Shown: positions 1 to 8,930, counted from the stretch's first letter. The stretch is DNA of 64,000 nt from Exiguobacterium sp. s122 (GCF_018618475.1 NZ_JACSMD010000001.1:1612001-1676000), one strand, 5' to 3'. Numbers and translations are program-made. The notes: generated by a model not told the origin, from the sequence alone.

Positions 1-1794
1 GACGAACCCGTCGTTCGTCTCGGTCATCGTCTTCAAGCGCAACTTTCCGACGTCTGATTTCGGGTCTCCGATTAAAATACAGTACGATTGGTCAGCACCC
101 CGACCGACCCGTCCCCTCAATTGATGCAACTGTGCTAAACCGAACCGTTCGGCGTCATGAATCAGAATGAGCGAGGCGTTCGGGACGTTCACGCCGACCT
201 CGACGACCGTCGTCGAGACGAGAATGTGTAACTCCCCGGCCGCAAACGCCTTCATGACCTCGTCTTTCTCGCTACTCGCCAACTTCCCGTGCATGAGTCC
301 AATCGCTTGGTTCGGAAAGCGCTGTTGCAACAGTTCATAGAGCGCGGTGGCACTCTCGACCTCAAGCGTATCCGACTCTTCGATTAACGGCGCGATGACA
401 TACGCCTGTCTCCCGAGGGCGAGCTCCCGTTCGACCATCGTATGGACGCGCTCGATTTGGTCGGGTTTGGCCCAATACGTCTCAATCGGTTTTCGACCGG
501 CCGGCATCTCGTCAATCGTCGACACGTCCATCTCCCCGAACGCGCTAATCGCGAGCGTTCGGGGAATCGGTGTTGCCGTCATGTAGAGCACGTCGGCGAG
601 TTCGGCCTTGTCACGGAGCATCTTGCGTTGCTCGACACCGAACCGGTGCTGCTCATCGGTAATCGCCAAGTGCAATCGATTGAACTCGACCGGTCCTTGA
701 ATCAACGCGTGCGTCCCGACGATGATATCGATGTCCCCCGATTTGATGGCGGCGAGCAGTTCCGTCCGGGCTTTACCTTTGACCGAACTCGTGAGCAGTG
801 CCACCCGTATCCCGTACGGATCGAATAACGACTGAAGGGAGAGGACGTGTTGCTCGGCTAAAATCTCGGTCGGGACCATGAGCGCGCCTTGGAAGCCGGC
901 CCGTACGGTCGCATACAAGGCAATCGCGGCAACGACGGTCTTTCCGCTCCCGACATCCCCTTGTAACAGGCGGTTCATCCGTTCAGGTCGTTCTAAGTCC
1001 CCGACGATTTCACGGATGACACGCGTCTGTGCGCCTGTAAGCGGGAACGCCAACTGTTTGACGAAAGCGTTCAGCTCTTGCTTATCGAGTGTAAGGGCTC
1101 GTCCTTTCCCGGACCGTTCCATCTTACGAAACGCCTGCAACTTCAATTGATAGAGTAGACACTCCTCATACACGTAACTGCGTCGTGCCTGTTTGTACGT
1201 GTCCACCGATTCAGGGAAATGCATCCCTTTTAGCATCGATTCCCGATCTTTCAGGCGATAGCGTTCACGGATTGACGCCGGCAACCGATCCTCGAACGTC
1301 GTCACTTCATTGAACGCGAGCTTGACGATACGGCTGAAGTTCTTCTGGGTCAATCCGGCCCGAAGCGAGTAAATCGGTTGGAGCCCATCCGACAATTCAC
1401 CGAACTCGAGGTCGGTCGCACTAATCGTCATTCGATTCATGTCCCATTTCCCTTTGACCGTCACGGTCGAGCCGAGCGTGAGTTTATCTTTATAAAACGC
1501 CCGGTTGAACATCGTCACATGGACGACGTACCGCTCTTCGAGCAAAAGTCGGAATTGCAGCCGGTTCTTCCCTTTGCTGTAATAACGGACGAGCGGTTCG
1601 GCTTGCACCGTACCGCTCCATTTGACAAGGTCGCCATGAACGGCCGTCGTCACCGTCCCACTATTATAGTTCTCATAACGAAACGGGACGTGCTCTAGCA
1701 CGTCCTCGATTCGTTCGAGACCCATCGCCTCTAACTTTTTGGCCATTTCCGGCCCGATGCCTTTTAATGTCGTGAGTGGCTCACTTCTCGACAT
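1..1794 (-). CDS. recG: ATP-dependent DNA helicase RecG (C-terminus beyond the window)
   Basis: Branch-migration helicase that remodels stalled replication forks and Holliday junctions in the cytoplasm. 598 codons are visible; RecG is usually about 680 residues, so roughly the last 80 lie outside. The N-terminus has a helix-hairpin-helix-like stretch (LKGIGPEMAKKLEAMG) and then the wedge domain. Walker A GSGKT lies near residues 282-286, the DEQH box near 380-383, and MTATPIPRTL follows. The ATG start is preceded by GGAG at a 9-base distance and overlaps the end of sdaAA by 14 bases. The order fakA-sdaAB-sdaAA-recG is the Bacillus order. Identity is certain; only the missing end is open. Confidence 0.97.
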   Translation of the reverse strand, partial: MSRSEPLTTLKGIGPEMAKKLEAMGLERIEDVLEHVPFRYENYNSGTVTTAVHGDLVKWSGTVQAEPLVRYYSKGKNRLQFRLLLEERYVVHVTMFNRAFYKDKLTLGSTVTVKGKWDMNRMTISATDLEFGELSDGLQPIYSLRAGLTQKNFSRIVKLAFNEVTTFEDRLPASIRERYRLKDRESMLKGMHFPESVDTYKQARRSYVYEECLLYQLKLQAFRKMERSGKGRALTLDKQELNAFVKQLAFPLTGAQTRVIREIVGDLERPERMNRLLQGDVGSGKTVVAAIALYATVRAGFQGALMVPTEILAEQHVLSLQSLFDPYGIRVALLTSSVKGKARTELLAAIKSGDIDIIVGTHALIQGPVEFNRLHLAITDEQHRFGVEQRKMLRDKAELADVLYMTATPIPRTLAISAFGEMDVSTIDEMPAGRKPIETYWAKPDQIERVHTMVERELALGRQAYVIAPLIEESDTLEVESATALYELLQQRFPNQAIGLMHGKLASSEKDEVMKAFAAGELHILVSTTVVEVGVNVPNASLILIHDAERFGLAQLHQLRGRVGRGADQSYCILIGDPKSDVGKLRLKTMTETNDGFV

Positions 1795-2668
1795 TTTCTT
1801 TCGCTCCGAAGATGTTTTTCTCGAGTCGACGGGCCGTCGGTGTATTCGCCAACCCACCACGTGCCGTCTCTTTGAGCGCCGTCGGCATCATTTGACCAAT
1901 CTCATGCATCGCCGAGATGACTTCGTCACACGGGATGCGTGACGTGATGCCCGCGAGCGCCATATCCGCCGCCACGACTGCGTTGGCACCACCCATGGCA
2001 TTTCGTTTCACGCACGGCACTTCGACTAGCCCTGCGACCGGGTCGCAGACGAGCCCGAGCATGTTCTTCAAGGCGATGGCGAACGCTGTCGCCGACTGCT
2101 CCGGCGTCCCGCCGGCCGCTTCGACGATGGCTGCAGCCGCCATTCCTGTCGCGGAACCGACCTCGGCTTGACAACCACCGGCCGCACCAGAGATTGAGGC
2201 GTTGTTCGCCACGACGAACCCGAATGCGCCTGACGTGAACAAGTAACGGACCATCGCTTCACGGTCCATCTCGAGTCGATCTTTTACGGCGAACAGCGTA
2301 CCCGGCACGACGCCGGCACTCCCTGCCGTCGGTGTCGCACAGATTCGTCCCATCGCAGCGTTCACTTCGTTCGTTCCAATCGCTTTGGCGACCGCATCTA
2401 AAATCAAATCACCGGCGAGCGACTTGCCTGAGCGGACATAGTCTTGCATAAGCACGGCGTCGTTTCCTGTGAGACCCGTGACAGACGTCACGCCTTGTAG
2501 CGCCCGTTCGACCGCTTCTTCCATAACTTCTAGATTTCGCTCCATCATGCCGAATACGTCCTCGCGCGATGCCCGACGCACATGCATTTCTTGCTCAATC
2601 ATGACTTCCGAAATCGGGACGCCTCGTTCCGTCGCCGTCCGGACCAACTCTTCTACTGATTTAAACAT
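1781..2668 (-). CDS. sdaAA: L-serine dehydratase, iron-sulfur-dependent, alpha subunit
   Basis: With SdaAB it deaminates L-serine to pyruvate and ammonia using a [4Fe-4S] cluster. At 295 residues it has the usual alpha-subunit length. Conserved cysteines are seen in ICATPTAGSAG, AGGCQAEVG, CDPVAGLVEVPC and the stretch after it, in the spacing typical of cluster ligands. The ATG is preceded by AGGAGG 8 bases upstream. It begins 12 bases after sdaAB and its stop lies inside the start of recG, so the three genes are very probably cotranscribed. Confidence 0.96.
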   Translation of the reverse strand: MFKSVEELVRTATERGVPISEVMIEQEMHVRRASREDVFGMMERNLEVMEEAVERALQGVTSVTGLTGNDAVLMQDYVRSGKSLAGDLILDAVAKAIGTNEVNAAMGRICATPTAGSAGVVPGTLFAVKDRLEMDREAMVRYLFTSGAFGFVVANNASISGAAGGCQAEVGSATGMAAAAIVEAAGGTPEQSATAFAIALKNMLGLVCDPVAGLVEVPCVKRNAMGGANAVVAADMALAGITSRIPCDEVISAMHEIGQMMPTALKETARGGLANTPTARRLEKNIFGAKENVEK

Positions 2669-2680
2669 CGTCGATCCTCC

Positions 2681-3343
2681 TCATTCCCCAAAGATGGCTA
2701 TCCGCTCGATTTGTGGTAACCGTTCAATCTCCGCTAACACGTCTTTTGATAAGTGTTCATCAATTTCGATGGCCATGAGCGCTTGCTTGCCTTTCTCATG
2801 ACGGCTCACTTCCATATGACCGATGTTCAGTTCGTACTTGGCGAGGACGCCTGTCACCGCCGCAATCGCCCCGAAGCGATCATGGTGTAATACGACGAGC
2901 GCCGGGCCACCACCAGATAGTTTCAGTGGGAATCCGTTCAACTCGGTGATTTCAATCGTGCCGCCACCAATCGAGATCCCGACGATCTCGAACGTGCCGT
3001 CCTCATCTTCAAGATGGACGCGGGCCGTGTTCGGATGGTCCGTCAACGCATCGCTCGTCTCGAATCGGACTTCGATGCCACGCTCGCTTGCGATGTCGAG
3101 CGCTTGCGGGATGCGCAAATCGAACGTATCAAATCCCATGATGCCGCCGACGATGGCGACATCGGTCCCGTGTCCGCGATACGTGTCGGCAAAACTACCG
3201 TAGAACGTAATCCGGGCGACACGAGGTTGGCGACCGAACAGTTTTCCAGCCATCAGCCCAATCCGTGCAGCACCGGCCGTATGTGAACTAGACGGTCCGA
3301 CCATGACTGGACCGATGATATCAAACACACTGCGATATTTCAT
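2681..3343 (-). CDS. sdaAB: L-serine dehydratase, iron-sulfur-dependent, beta subunit
   Basis: Beta subunit of the two-part serine dehydratase, 220 residues. The N-terminal half carries the family start FDIIGPVMVGPSSSHTAGA. The C-terminal 70 residues form an ACT domain (ITGVLAK-like segment followed by HMEVSRHEKGKQALM), which in this family can bind serine. I chose the ATG that follows AGGGGG at 8 bases; an in-frame start six codons upstream overlaps that ribosome binding site and is unlikely. A terminator hairpin separates it from fakA, so sdaAB-sdaAA-recG may also have their own promoter. Confidence 0.95.
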   Translation of the reverse strand: MKYRSVFDIIGPVMVGPSSSHTAGAARIGLMAGKLFGRQPRVARITFYGSFADTYRGHGTDVAIVGGIMGFDTFDLRIPQALDIASERGIEVRFETSDALTDHPNTARVHLEDEDGTFEIVGISIGGGTIEITELNGFPLKLSGGGPALVVLHHDRFGAIAAVTGVLAKYELNIGHMEVSRHEKGKQALMAIEIDEHLSKDVLAEIERLPQIERIAIFGE

Positions 3344-3359
3344 CGCATTTCCCCCTTTC

Positions 3360-3393
3360 AAAAAACCCTACCTTCATTATACAGAAGGTAGGG
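3360..3393 (-). terminator. Rho-independent terminator after fakA
   Basis: A perfect 10-base-pair stem (CCCTACCTTC with GAAGGTAGGG, loop of 8) is followed on the minus strand by six T. It lies between the fakA stop and the sdaAB ribosome binding site and should end most transcription from the asp23-fakA promoter. Confidence 0.85.
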
Positions 3394-3405
3394 CTGAGAT
3401 ACAGC

Positions 3406-5100
3406 TTATTCCACACTAAAAATATAGGAGTAGAGCGGTTGCTTCCCGTCGTGAACTTCGATCTCAATCTCATCGTTCTTCGATTCGATGTAAGCCGACA
3501 GTTCCGCGACATCTTCAGCCGACGAACCTTCTCCTGTTAAAATCGTGATAATCTCATCATTTGCATCGATAAGTGCGTCGACGAGTCGTTTTGCCGCTTC
3601 AAGGCTAGAAGTCGACGAGGCGACAATCTTCTTCTCGGCGATCGCCATATGATCGTCTTTACGAATCTCGACACCGTCAATGCTCGTGTCACGGACAGCA
3701 TACGTCACTTGACCCGACTTGACCGCACTTGCAGCCGACTTCATGCCCGACTCGTTCGTCTCGACATCCGCCTCTGGATTAAAGGCAATCGCCGCTGCGA
3801 GTCCTTGTGGGACCGTCTTCGTCGGAATGACAGAAACGCCACATGGGGCAACCGATGCCGCTTGCTCTGCTGCCATAATGATGTTTGAGTTGTTCGGGAA
3901 GATGAAGACGTGATCGGCGTTGGCCGCTTCGACCGCTTTGACGATATCTTCCGTCGATGGGTTCATCGTCTGTCCACCTTCGATGACGTGTGCTGCTCCG
4001 AGTGAGCGGAACAAGTCGCTGACACCTTCACCCATGGCAACCGTGACAATCGCATACGGCGCTTTCGGTTTCGGGGCTGTCGCTACTGCAGTCGGTTGAA
4101 CACCGTGTTGGTTGGCACCATGCTCTTCTTCAAGAATCGTCGAGTGCTGTTGACGCATGTTCTCGATTTTTACCGCGACGAGTTCGCCGAAACGTTGTCC
4201 TTTTGTGATGACGTCTCCTGGCGTTTCAACGTGGACGTGAACTTTGAGCAACTCTTCGTCGGCGACGACGAGAAGTGAATCGCCAAGTTCAGATAGTTCA
4301 TTTCGGAACGCATCTTCATTGAACGGTGCATCTTTTAATTTCTCATCTTGGAAACGAACCATGATTTCCGTGCAGTAACCAAATTCGATGTCTTCAGTCG
4401 ACATGAACCCTTGGGCCGCATGGGCGTGATGTTCGGCTTCGATGAGCGCATCCATTACCGGTGCGTGTGGTTTTTCAAGTTCTTTACCTTCGAGTGTGGC
4501 GAGGAACCCTTCGTAAATGACGAGCAACCCTTGTCCACCCGAGTCGACGACGCCGACTTCTTTTAGGACCGGTAACAAATCCGGTGTCCGATCGAGTGAC
4601 GCTTTCGCCTCTGCAACGATTCGCTCCATCAATTCGTTGAAGTCACTCGTCGATTCAGCCGCGACGAGTGCTTCGTCTGCCGCTTCACGGGCAACCGTCA
4701 AAATTGTTCCTTCGACAGGCTTCATGACCGCTTTGTATGCCGTATCGACACCGCGTTTGAGCGCCTCTGCGAAATCTAATGTCGACAGCTCTGACTTGCC
4801 TTCAATTGACTTGCCGAATCCGCGGAACAATTGACTCAAGATGACGCCTGAGTTGCCTCGAGCCCCCATCAACAATCCACGTGCAAACTTTGCTGACACG
4901 TCGGACGCATTTTCCGAGTTCAAAGCTGCGACTTCTTTTGACCCTGACGTCATCGTCAAGTTCATGTTCGTTCCTGTATCCCCGTCTGGGACCGGGAAAA
5001 CGTTAAGCGAATCCACGTAATCCGCATTCTGACTTAAGTTGGCTGCTCCGTTTGCGATCATGTTCGCGAGCACCAATCCATCTAAACGTTGTAAACCCAC
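3406..5100 (-). CDS. fakA: Fatty acid kinase ATP-binding subunit FakA (DAK2 family, YloV)
   Basis: Phosphorylates FakB-bound exogenous fatty acids so that they can enter phospholipid synthesis. The N-terminal DhaL-type kinase domain carries PDGDTGTN near residues 38-45, whose aspartates bind Mg-ATP in the family; the C-terminal part is the FakA-specific DegV-like region. I chose the GTG start because GGAGGAGG (5108-5115) sits 7 bases before it and the product then begins GLQRLDGL, like other family members. An ATG 10 codons upstream, overlapping the asp23 stop, has no good ribosome binding site. About 564 residues, normal for YloV. Confidence 0.93.
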   Translation of the reverse strand: MGLQRLDGLVLANMIANGAANLSQNADYVDSLNVFPVPDGDTGTNMNLTMTSGSKEVAALNSENASDVSAKFARGLLMGARGNSGVILSQLFRGFGKSIEGKSELSTLDFAEALKRGVDTAYKAVMKPVEGTILTVAREAADEALVAAESTSDFNELMERIVAEAKASLDRTPDLLPVLKEVGVVDSGGQGLLVIYEGFLATLEGKELEKPHAPVMDALIEAEHHAHAAQGFMSTEDIEFGYCTEIMVRFQDEKLKDAPFNEDAFRNELSELGDSLLVVADEELLKVHVHVETPGDVITKGQRFGELVAVKIENMRQQHSTILEEEHGANQHGVQPTAVATAPKPKAPYAIVTVAMGEGVSDLFRSLGAAHVIEGGQTMNPSTEDIVKAVEAANADHVFIFPNNSNIIMAAEQAASVAPCGVSVIPTKTVPQGLAAAIAFNPEADVETNESGMKSAASAVKSGQVTYAVRDTSIDGVEIRKDDHMAIAEKKIVASSTSSLEAAKRLVDALIDANDEIITILTGEGSSAEDVAELSAYIESKNDEIEIEVHDGKQPLYSYIFSVE

Positions 5101-5122
5101 ACCAAATCCTCCTCCGTTTCCG

Positions 5123-5485
5123 TCAGTCATTCGTCAGCCGAACGCCTTGGACGAATATGTTCACTGACGAAACGTTTAATCCTAACGTTTCACCGAGCGT
5201 GTACTTCACACGACTTTGCACGTTGTACGCCACTTCCGACACTTTTGTGCCGTAGCTGACGATGATGTGCATGTCGATATGGACGTCATCTCCATCTTGC
5301 CGTACGACGACGCCACGCGCATAGTTCTCGCGTTTTAAAAGTTCAGCAATCCCGTCTTTCAATTGAGCCTGAGACGCCATGCCGACGACTCCGAAGCATT
5401 CCATCGCCGCGCCACCTGCGAGTGTTGCCACGACGTCGTTCGTAATGTCAATATTGCCATATGTTGTCTTCATATCAATTGCCAT
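5123..5485 (-). CDS. Asp23/Gls24 family envelope stress response protein (YloU)
   Basis: Small 120-residue Asp23-family protein with the typical core YGNIDITNDVVATLAG and an alternating strand pattern (VVVRQDGDDVHIDMHIIVSYG). Members are cytoplasmic or membrane-associated and linked to alkaline or envelope stress; the yloU subgroup is always next to fakA, which suggests a lipid-related role not proven from sequence. AAGGAGG lies 9 bases before the ATG. It is first in an operon with fakA and has a candidate SigA promoter upstream. Confidence 0.9.
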   Translation of the reverse strand: MAIDMKTTYGNIDITNDVVATLAGGAAMECFGVVGMASQAQLKDGIAELLKRENYARGVVVRQDGDDVHIDMHIIVSYGTKVSEVAYNVQSRVKYTLGETLGLNVSSVNIFVQGVRLTND

Positions 5486-5599
5486 ATGGAGTAGCCTCCT
5501 TCATTCGGAATAATTCCTACACTACATTCTACAATATCCACCTAGTTATTTAAAGGACCTGCTCCTAAACTCGGTCAATTGTCGCTGTAACCCTCATTC

Positions 5600-5628
5600 A
5601 TTATTAAAATCCTTACCAGTAATGTCAA
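5600..5628 (-). promoter_or_regulatory. Candidate SigA promoter for asp23-fakA
   Basis: On the minus strand TTGACA (5628-5623) and AATAAT (5605-5600) are separated by 17 bases. Five of six -10 bases and all -35 bases match consensus. It lies about 115 bases upstream of the asp23 start. Confidence 0.55.
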
Positions 5629-5659
5629 GTTTTTTTCTTGTCATACTATTATTTTCTAG

Positions 5660-5688
5660 TTGCATCGGGAAAAAACCCGTGCTAATAT
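5660..5688 (+). promoter_or_regulatory. SigA promoter of rpmB
   Basis: TTGCAT (5660-5665) and TAATAT (5683-5688) are separated by exactly 17 bases. The spacer contains the inverted repeat CGGG-A6-CCCG (5666-5679). The ATG of rpmB follows about 45 bases after the expected start of transcription. Confidence 0.6.
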
Positions 5689-5737
5689 AAACGAGTGTCT
5701 ATTAGGACGAACCCACATAAAAAAGGAGGGGAAACGC

Positions 5738-5926
5738 ATGGCACGTAAATGCTACGTAACAGGTAAAGCACCTAAGTCAGGTAACAACCGTTCGCACGCA
5801 CTCAACAAGACGAAACGTACTTGGGGTGTAAACGTACAAAAAGTTCGTATTCTCGTTGACGGTAAACCGAAACGCGTTTGGGTTTCAGCTCGCGCTCTTA
5901 AATCAGGTCTCGTTGAACGCGTATAA
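5738..5926 (+). CDS. rpmB: 50S ribosomal protein L28
   Basis: Ribosomal protein bL28, a structural part of the large subunit, 62 residues like its B. subtilis counterpart. It begins [20 protein letters not shown], the family signature; only one cysteine of the zinc-ribbon pattern remains. GGAGGG lies 6 bases before the ATG. The gene is monocistronic, with its own promoter upstream and a strong terminator 20 bases downstream, and it is divergent from asp23-fakA as in Bacillus. Confidence 0.98.
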   Translation: MARKCYVTGKAPKSGNNRSHALNKTKRTWGVNVQKVRILVDGKPKRVWVSARALKSGLVERV

Positions 5927-5945
5927 TCTTATACACGAACGAAAC

Positions 5946-5980
5946 AAATCCCAGCGGCATGCGCCGATGGGATTTTTTTT
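5946..5980 (+). terminator. Rho-independent terminator of rpmB
   Basis: Stem AAATCCCA with TGGGATTT encloses a second stem CGGC-ATGC-GCCG and is followed by a run of eight T. It faces the convergent thiN end and may weakly serve both strands. Confidence 0.9.
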
Positions 5981-5984
5981 GTGC

Positions 5985-6572
5985 TTATTTTTTGACGTAC
6001 AAGACGAGCACCATGCCGTCATGCACGACGAGCTCAGCCGTTTCCGCGTCCCACTCGTTTGAAATCGTCAACGCCTCGTGGCTGACGACGTCGTGACGGT
6101 CGAGCGGATATTTCACCCCGTGTATAGACACGTTCGCCTGTTTCCATGGAATCAGTGACAAGTAATGATCGTCTTGTCGCGTCAATCGATGGAGACCAGT
6201 TCGTGCGAGATAGACGAGTTGGCCGTCCGCAAAGAGTCGCATCTCTGGGTAGGCCTCGAGGAGTCCGATGTTCCCGAGTGTCATATCGAGCCGTCCTCCG
6301 AGCGCACCGTAGACGAGCATCTCGTCCGCCCCATGCCGACGTGCCGCCTCGAGCGCAATCTCGAGGTCGGTCACGTCTTTTTCAGACGGATAACGTAACG
6401 CCTCATCCGGTACGACTCCCGTGAACGAATCGAAGTCCCCGACGACAAGGTCTGCATTGATGCCTTGGGCGAGAAGCGTCGCGTACCCCCCGTCGACGGC
6501 GATGACGTAATCGACGTCTTTTGGCAGAGGGGGAATCGGTGTCGGACTGGCCGCCACGATCAAGACACGCAT
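5985..6572 (-). CDS. thiN: Thiamine pyrophosphokinase
   Basis: Transfers pyrophosphate from ATP to thiamine to give the cofactor TPP. At 195 residues it is a little shorter than B. subtilis ThiN. The family motifs VIAVDGGYATLL, VVGDFDSF and EKDVTDLEIAL (metal and ATP binding) are present. Its ATG overlaps the thiT stop by one base (TAATG), so it is translationally coupled to the transporter and comes under the TPP riboswitch upstream of thiT. Confidence 0.94.
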   Translation of the reverse strand: MRVLIVAASPTPIPPLPKDVDYVIAVDGGYATLLAQGINADLVVGDFDSFTGVVPDEALRYPSEKDVTDLEIALEAARRHGADEMLVYGALGGRLDMTLGNIGLLEAYPEMRLFADGQLVYLARTGLHRLTRQDDHYLSLIPWKQANVSIHGVKYPLDRHDVVSHEALTISNEWDAETAELVVHDGMVLVLYVKK

Positions 6573-7144
6573 TAGCGGACGTCCCGTGTGGCAAGCGTCG
6601 CGAAACGCGGTGCCGTCGTGAACAAGAGCACGAGCACGAGCGTCGAAATCAAGAAGGACGGGAGCATGTACGTCATGTTATAGCCGAGCGAGTAGACGAC
6701 GACCGGCCCTTCTGCATATTGCGCGAAGAAGACGATCCCGGATAGGACGTGCGCCGCATAACGAAGTAGTGAGCCAAGTAACGCCCCAAGCACCAAATAG
6801 AGGACGAGCGTCTTTTTCGATCCGTCTTTAGCTGCCCGCTTCACTTGTCCGGCGAAGACGCCCGCCATTCCGACGAGACCATACGCGAACGTATAGTCGA
6901 CTAAAAACTGGACCGGCGTGAAAATATATGCGCCGAACAACAGCTGAAGCGTCCCAACGAGCGCACCGGTCGCGAGACCGCCTTTTAATCCATGACGATA
7001 CGCCATGACGAAGATCGGCAACATGACGAGCGTAATGGATCCGCCTTGCGGCATGCGATACGGCATGAGCAAGTCAAAGATCAGGGCGAGCGCCGAGAAG
7101 AGTGAAATCTCAATAAGCGCCTGCAGTGTTAATTTTTGTTTCAT
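6572..7144 (-). CDS. thiT: Thiamine ECF transporter substrate-binding protein ThiT
   Basis: Membrane S-component that captures thiamine and works with the shared EcfAA'T energizing module, which is encoded elsewhere. 190 residues with about six hydrophobic segments (for example LIEISLFSALALIFDLLM and VLYLVLGALLGSLL). AAGGGGG lies 9 bases before the ATG; an ATG just upstream is out of frame. A TPP riboswitch directly precedes it. In B. subtilis no transporter lies between rpe and thiN, so this looks like a local insertion. Confidence 0.9.
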   Translation of the reverse strand: MKQKLTLQALIEISLFSALALIFDLLMPYRMPQGGSITLVMLPIFVMAYRHGLKGGLATGALVGTLQLLFGAYIFTPVQFLVDYTFAYGLVGMAGVFAGQVKRAAKDGSKKTLVLYLVLGALLGSLLRYAAHVLSGIVFFAQYAEGPVVVYSLGYNMTYMLPSFLISTLVLVLLFTTAPRFATLATRDVR

Positions 7145-7176
7145 TTTCCATTTCCCCCTTTATCGTAAAGAACGAC

Positions 7177-7314
7177 AAAAAGCAGCATGACGTAAACGCC
7201 ATGCTGCTTAGATTCGCAACGTGCATTTTCGCCACATCCCTACGTCCGTGTGAACGGAACAGGTTCAAAGGGTTAGCGCATGCCTCTCAGCCACAGATGT
7301 GACACCCCTTGCGA
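7177..7314 (-). promoter_or_regulatory. TPP riboswitch with terminator, controlling thiT-thiN
   Basis: On the minus strand the aptamer (7314-7229) shows the conserved THI-box blocks GGGGTGTC, GGCTGAGA, ACCCTTTGAACCTG and the closing GTAGGGA, with a P1 stem TCGC/GCGA. It is followed by a 12-base-pair hairpin (7181-7208, AGCAGCATG arms) and a short T run. By family knowledge TPP binding favours this terminator and stops expression of the two thiamine genes. Confidence 0.93.
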
Positions 7315-7337
7315 CAATATTTGTTGTTCTATCCTCG

Positions 7338-7343
7338 ATTATA
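7338..7343 (-). promoter_or_regulatory. Candidate -10 box for the riboswitch transcript
   Basis: A perfect TATAAT on the minus strand overlaps the rpe stop codon. Transcription would begin about 15-20 bases before the aptamer, which is where a riboswitch leader usually starts. No good -35 box is seen at 16-18 bases, so support is partial. Confidence 0.4.
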
Positions 7344-7995
7344 CACGAGATGCGTTGCGAATGCCATCGATTGCTGCTTTATAGTCCGGTTCGTTGTAAA
7401 TCGCAGAGCCGGCAACAAGAACGTCTGCCCCTGCGTCGATGCACAGTTTCGCCGTCGTCGCATTCACCCCACCATCGATTTCAATCTCAAAATCGAGGCC
7501 GCGTTCTTGACGCATGTTTCGAAGCGCCGCGATTTTCGGGACGACCGACTCGATGAACGCCTGCCCCCCAAAGCCCGGGTTCACGGTCATAAGAAGCACC
7601 ATGTCGACATCTTGCACGACATGCTCAATCGTACTGATTGGCGTATGCGGGTTCAAGACGACCCCACTCTTTGCCCCGGCCGCCTTGATTTGTTGCAACA
7701 CGCGATGTACATGATTCGTCGCCTCGACGTGGATGGTGACGATGTCCGCTCCGGCCTTGATAAAGTCCTCGACGAATCGTTCCGGCTGATCGATCATCAA
7801 GTGGACGTCCAATACCATGTCTGTCTTTTGACGTAAGCTCGAAAGGACAGGCAAGCCAATCGAGATGTTCGGGACGAACTGTCCGTCCATGACATCAAAG
7901 TGGATATAATCGGCCCCTGCTGTCTCGACCGCTTTCACTTCTGCCTCTAGGTTGGCGAAGTCCGCCGCTAAAATCGATGGTGCAATTTTAATCAT
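7339..7995 (-). CDS. rpe: Ribulose-phosphate 3-epimerase
   Basis: Interconverts ribulose 5-phosphate and xylulose 5-phosphate in the pentose phosphate pathway. 218-residue TIM barrel with the family start [15 protein letters not shown], the metal and catalytic segments [12 protein letters not shown] and [15 protein letters not shown] and EIDGGV. GGAGGT lies 9 bases before the ATG, only 4 bases after rsgA. The gene ends just before the thiT riboswitch. Confidence 0.97.
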   Translation of the reverse strand: MIKIAPSILAADFANLEAEVKAVETAGADYIHFDVMDGQFVPNISIGLPVLSSLRQKTDMVLDVHLMIDQPERFVEDFIKAGADIVTIHVEATNHVHRVLQQIKAAGAKSGVVLNPHTPISTIEHVVQDVDMVLLMTVNPGFGGQAFIESVVPKIAALRNMRQERGLDFEIEIDGGVNATTAKLCIDAGADVLVAGSAIYNEPDYKAAIDGIRNASRV

Positions 7996-7999
7996 CAGT

Positions 8000-8884
8000 T
8001 CAGTACCTCCGTTGTCTATCGTTCATCTCTTCCATAAACGTAACATAGTTGTCGTAACGAGTGGAAGCGATTTCGCCTGATTCGACGGCCGCCTTGATGG
8101 CACAGCCCGGCTCGTTTACGTGGGCACAGCCTCGAAACTTACAATCGTCGTGTCGCTCGACGAATTCTGGGAAACACCAACGCAACTCTTCTGTTTCAAG
8201 TTCTTGCGGGAACTCGAGGCTCGAGAAGCCAGGCGTGTCGGCGACGAGACCGCCGCCGAGTTGAATCAACGTGACGTGACGGGTCGTATGCTTTCCGCGG
8301 CCGAGTGATTTCGAGATTTTCCCGGTCGCAAGCTCAAGATCTGGCGCGACGGCATTTAATAGTGAGCTCTTCCCGACACCCGTCTGGCCAGCGAACACGC
8401 TCGTCTTCGCCTCAAACAAGTCTCGTATCGCCTCGACCCCTGACCCTTGCTCTGTCGACGTCTCGATGACGTCATAGCCAATCGACCGATACAGAGCCGC
8501 CGCCTGTTCAATCGCTTCCACCTCATTCGGTTCAAGCAGGTCCATCTTCGTCAAGACGATGATCGGATGAACTTGTTTTGATTCAATTAAGACGAGAAAA
8601 CGATCGAGCAAGTGATACGAGAAAGCCGGTTCCTTCACCGAGAACAGCAAGAACGCTTGATCGATATTGGCGATTGGTGGTCGGACGAGATGGTTCGACC
8701 GCTCGTCGACGGCTAAAATATAGCCGGTTCCGTCCCCTTGATCTTGAATCTCAACGTCGTCCCCGACGACCGGTGAGATGTTGCGGTTACGGAAGTTTCC
8801 GCGAGCACGACAGCGAATCTCTTGCTTTGTTTCCGTCATGACATCGTAAAAACCGCCTTGTAGGCGAATGATCGTTCCTTTCAT
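8000..8884 (-). CDS. rsgA: Small ribosomal subunit biogenesis GTPase RsgA
   Basis: Circularly permuted GTPase that helps late maturation of the 30S subunit. 294 residues: N-terminal OB fold, then G4 (VLTKMDLL), G1 ([12 protein letters not shown]) and G3 (DTPGFSS) in permuted order, and a C-terminal zinc site (CKFRGCAH...PGC). I chose the ATG with AGGAGG 7 bases upstream; a longer in-frame extension runs back through the terminator and is not credible. It follows prkC, as in Bacillus. Confidence 0.96.
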   Translation of the reverse strand: MKGTIIRLQGGFYDVMTETKQEIRCRARGNFRNRNISPVVGDDVEIQDQGDGTGYILAVDERSNHLVRPPIANIDQAFLLFSVKEPAFSYHLLDRFLVLIESKQVHPIIVLTKMDLLEPNEVEAIEQAAALYRSIGYDVIETSTEQGSGVEAIRDLFEAKTSVFAGQTGVGKSSLLNAVAPDLELATGKISKSLGRGKHTTRHVTLIQLGGGLVADTPGFSSLEFPQELETEELRWCFPEFVERHDDCKFRGCAHVNEPGCAIKAAVESGEIASTRYDNYVTFMEEMNDRQRRY

Positions 8885-8899
8885 CCTGTTTCCTCCTAG

Positions 8900-8929
8900 A
8901 AAAAGAGGTGACGCGCACGCCACCTCTTT
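8900..8929 (-). terminator. Hairpin with T run between prkC and rsgA
   Basis: AAAGAGGTG and CACCTCTTT form a 9-base-pair stem followed on the minus strand by five T. It directly follows the prkC stop and probably cuts part of the operon transcript, lowering rsgA-rpe relative to upstream genes. Confidence 0.75.
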
Positions 8930-8930
8930 G

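Noticed and set aside
3376-3404. TATAAT in the loop of the fakA terminator as a promoter for sdaAB
   Set aside because: The base match is perfect, but the -35 position (CTGTAT) matches only two of six bases and the hairpin itself explains the sequence.
7309-7836. A 175-codon plus-strand frame opposite rpe
   Set aside because: Antisense to a well-kept enzyme gene and covering the riboswitch; composition is arginine- and histidine-rich noise.
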